A DNA stretch of 21,749 nt from a virus, in the IMG/VR virus record IMGVR_UViG_3300033149_001243, positions 1-21,749 of that record. One strand, written 5' to 3'. Within the stretch, counting starts at the first letter, position 1, and each line of letters starts with the position of its first letter. The notes beneath the pieces are model-generated. The model searched no databases, was not told the origin of the DNA, and worked only from the letters and a program-made list of their open reading frames with translations. Positions 20,181 to 21,749 of this stretch are shown here, in pieces. Both the position numbers and the translations under genes were made by a program.

Positions 20181-21749
20181 CGTATTAATGTACTTAATCT
20201 GCCTGTATTAGTATACCTTGCAAAGTTAACACTTATTTTTGATTGTTTCTTTTGAGGTGAATATAGGTGTCGTTGAGTAGCCATAATAGCTAATCCCGAA
20301 CTAATAGTGGCATCGTGCCTAGTTCTATTTGTTATATCAAATCTTGCCCAATCCTCTAAAGTTTTAGAGAACAACATCATCCCCATTTCATCAGAAGGCC
20401 TGTATGTAGATTCAAAGTCTAACCCTACATACTTTTCAATATAAGACTCTACCGCTGCCGCATGTGCTTGTTTTATATCTTCTGAAGTATTTGGTATACC
20501 TCCTAATTCTTTTTCCGACTTAGAAAGTTTTGATCTATGTTTATCGGGGCGGTTCATCGAGAAACCTCTGTACCCTCTATTCTTTAAATGATAAAGTAAT
20601 CTAGGTTTATTATTCTCAATTAGAATAGGCATTCCATAAAACACACACGCCATTAATACTTCCTCAAAAAATATCTCTGCCGTTTGAGGTCTTGCAATAT
20701 ATTCTAAAAAGAATTGATTACTTGGAGCTTCTTCCATGCTAAATGTAGTTAACCCATGCAGAGCTCCGTTTGAACCACCACCACCTACTGTTCCTGATAT
20801 ATCATAAGAGTCACAACCAAACGCACCTATATGGTCATTGCCGGGAAACTTTACTCCGTTTCTTTCTATAATATTATTTTGTAAATGTTTAGGTGGACTC
20901 CAACTAATTAAAAACCTTCCCCTTTTATTAGGTGTCCATATAACTTTACTATCTTTAATTCCATTAGCCCACGAAAAAGAACCTCGTGTTAAAAAATGTT
21001 CAGGGATTAAAGAATCATTATAATCTATTTGTTGATATATCTTAGTTAAATTAAATAAAGATGATTTACTTTCATCTCTAAATGCATGAGACTCTGTTCT
21101 TGGAAACTGTCGATAAAATTCATTCAGAGCATCAGCATCATTTTTTAACGACTCGACTTCTGCTTCCCAATAATCAATAGCTCCATTCCGTATCCATTCA
21201 CCATCAACTCCTTTTACTTTTTCCTGTGGTTTACGAAACACAGGCTGTCCATATATATCTATAAACCCTTCCATATTATACTCCATAGGAATAAACAAAG
21301 AATACAATCCACTTTTAGTTTGGCCATTTGCGTTTCGAGAAGATAAACTAGAATCTTCAAATAGTTTCTTGAAATTTTCTCCACCTTTGTTTAATGCATT
21401 AGAGGTAGAACCCATCATACATTTACCAATAATCTTACTACCTAATCGTAAACAGGTCTTAGTTACTCTCCAATTATTTAAAATATTATTAGGCTTTATC
21501 CATTTACCACTTTCATCGTGCACTAATAATAATAGTTTCTCTCCATCATAAGAGTTATCATCTGTATTCTTCCAATCAATAGTAGTATCTAATCCTAATA
21601 GTTCTTCATCCGAAACCTCATACATATTCTTCTTCGTAATCTTAGCCGCCGGAACTCTAAAGGCTAATTCTGTTTTAGGTTTATCCATACCATCTTGGAT
21701 GGGTTTAAAAAAGAATGGTAATCGATTTGATATAGGAACAACTTTATCT
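20177..21749 (-). CDS. terL: Terminase large subunit (ATPase/nuclease), partial (5' end outside window)
   Basis: The packaging motor ATPase and headful nuclease. The reading frame stays open to the right edge: upstream of the Met at 21688 it still encodes about 20 family-like residues (SNRLPFFFKPIQDG), so that Met is internal and the Walker A region lies beyond the window. Numbered from that Met, Walker B is KLLLLVHDE (51-59, Asp58-Glu59), the coupling motif III is CMMGSTSNA (90-98), and the RNase H-like nuclease carries its acidic residues at Asp293 (FGCDSYDISG), Glu358 (ILIENN) and Asp459 (TRHDATISS). RVTKTCLRLGSKIIGKCMMGSTSNALNKGGENFKKL is highly characteristic of crAss-like TerL. All visible catalytic positions are intact. 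It is coupled to the portal gene by a 4-base overlap. Confidence 0.95.
   Translation of the reverse strand, partial: DKVVPISNRLPFFFKPIQDGMDKPKTELAFRVPAAKITKKNMYEVSDEELLGLDTTIDWKNTDDNSYDGEKLLLLVHDESGKWIKPNNILNNWRVTKTCLRLGSKIIGKCMMGSTSNALNKGGENFKKLFEDSSLSSRNANGQTKSGLYSLFIPMEYNMEGFIDIYGQPVFRKPQEKVKGVDGEWIRNGAIDYWEAEVESLKNDADALNEFYRQFPRTESHAFRDESKSSLFNLTKIYQQIDYNDSLIPEHFLTRGSFSWANGIKDSKVIWTPNKRGRFLISWSPPKHLQNNIIERNGVKFPGNDHIGAFGCDSYDISGTVGGGGSNGALHGLTTFSMEEAPSNQFFLEYIARPQTAEIFFEEVLMACVFYGMPILIENNKPRLLYHLKNRGYRGFSMNRPDKHRSKLSKSEKELGGIPNTSEDIKQAHAAAVESYIEKYVGLDFESTYRPSDEMGMMLFSKTLEDWARFDITNRTRHDATISSGLAIMATQRHLYSPQKKQSKISVNFARYTNTGRLSTLIR

Noticed and set aside
1-21749. Prophage, CRISPR, tRNA, retroelement (diversity-generating) or transposon signals
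   Set aside because: I looked for integrase, direct repeat arrays, tRNA-like folds, reverse transcriptase motifs and insertion-sequence ends by eye and saw none; this does not exclude them elsewhere in the genome.

Overview
The window is the packaging, capsid and tail module of a tailed podovirus-type phage related to crAss-like phages (order Crassvirales). It is read entirely from the minus strand, so transcription runs from position 21749 towards 1. TerL, portal, major capsid protein and the very large tail protein all carry sequence signatures I recognise from crAss-like and marine Bacteroidetes (flavobacterial) phages. The DNA is AT-rich. Start codons lack Shine-Dalgarno sequences but sit behind A/T-rich stretches, and several genes are preceded by the Bacteroidetes sigma factor -7 element TAnnTTTG. 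I infer a Bacteroidetes host, probably an aquatic flavobacterium. The host was not identified directly.

Layout in transcription order: terminase large subunit (21749-20177, 5' end outside the window); portal with a long C-terminal coiled coil (20180-17718); an acidic scaffold-like protein (17666-16557); major capsid protein (16527-15064); a strong intrinsic terminator (15046-15012); a conserved protein of unknown function (14983-14234); a tandem array of six small paralogous proteins beginning M-x-(K/R)-(Y/F) (14210-12055), divided by its own promoters and a terminator; two ring/adaptor proteins of the tail (12016-11012 and 11012-10086); a 1964-residue tail stabilisation/'muzzle' protein (10084-4190); a 1033-residue cysteine-rich repeat protein, probably peripheral tail (4172-1071); a 263-residue protein resembling the C-terminal part of muzzle proteins (1050-259); and the start of a GNAT-like acetyltransferase (239-1, 3' end outside the window).

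Together the genes supply DNA packaging (TerL and portal), head assembly (scaffold-like protein, capsid protein, probable small decoration proteins) and a short complex tail (two ring proteins, muzzle, accessory proteins). The most distinctive features are the six-paralog array, a TATCTTTG element 4-5 bases before the ATG of four genes (apparently leaderless transcripts), and a small beta-rich domain that seems to be inserted in five different virion proteins. Gene packing is tight: no stretch longer than about 80 bases lacks a gene. I saw no integrase, tRNA, CRISPR array, insertion sequence or replication gene.
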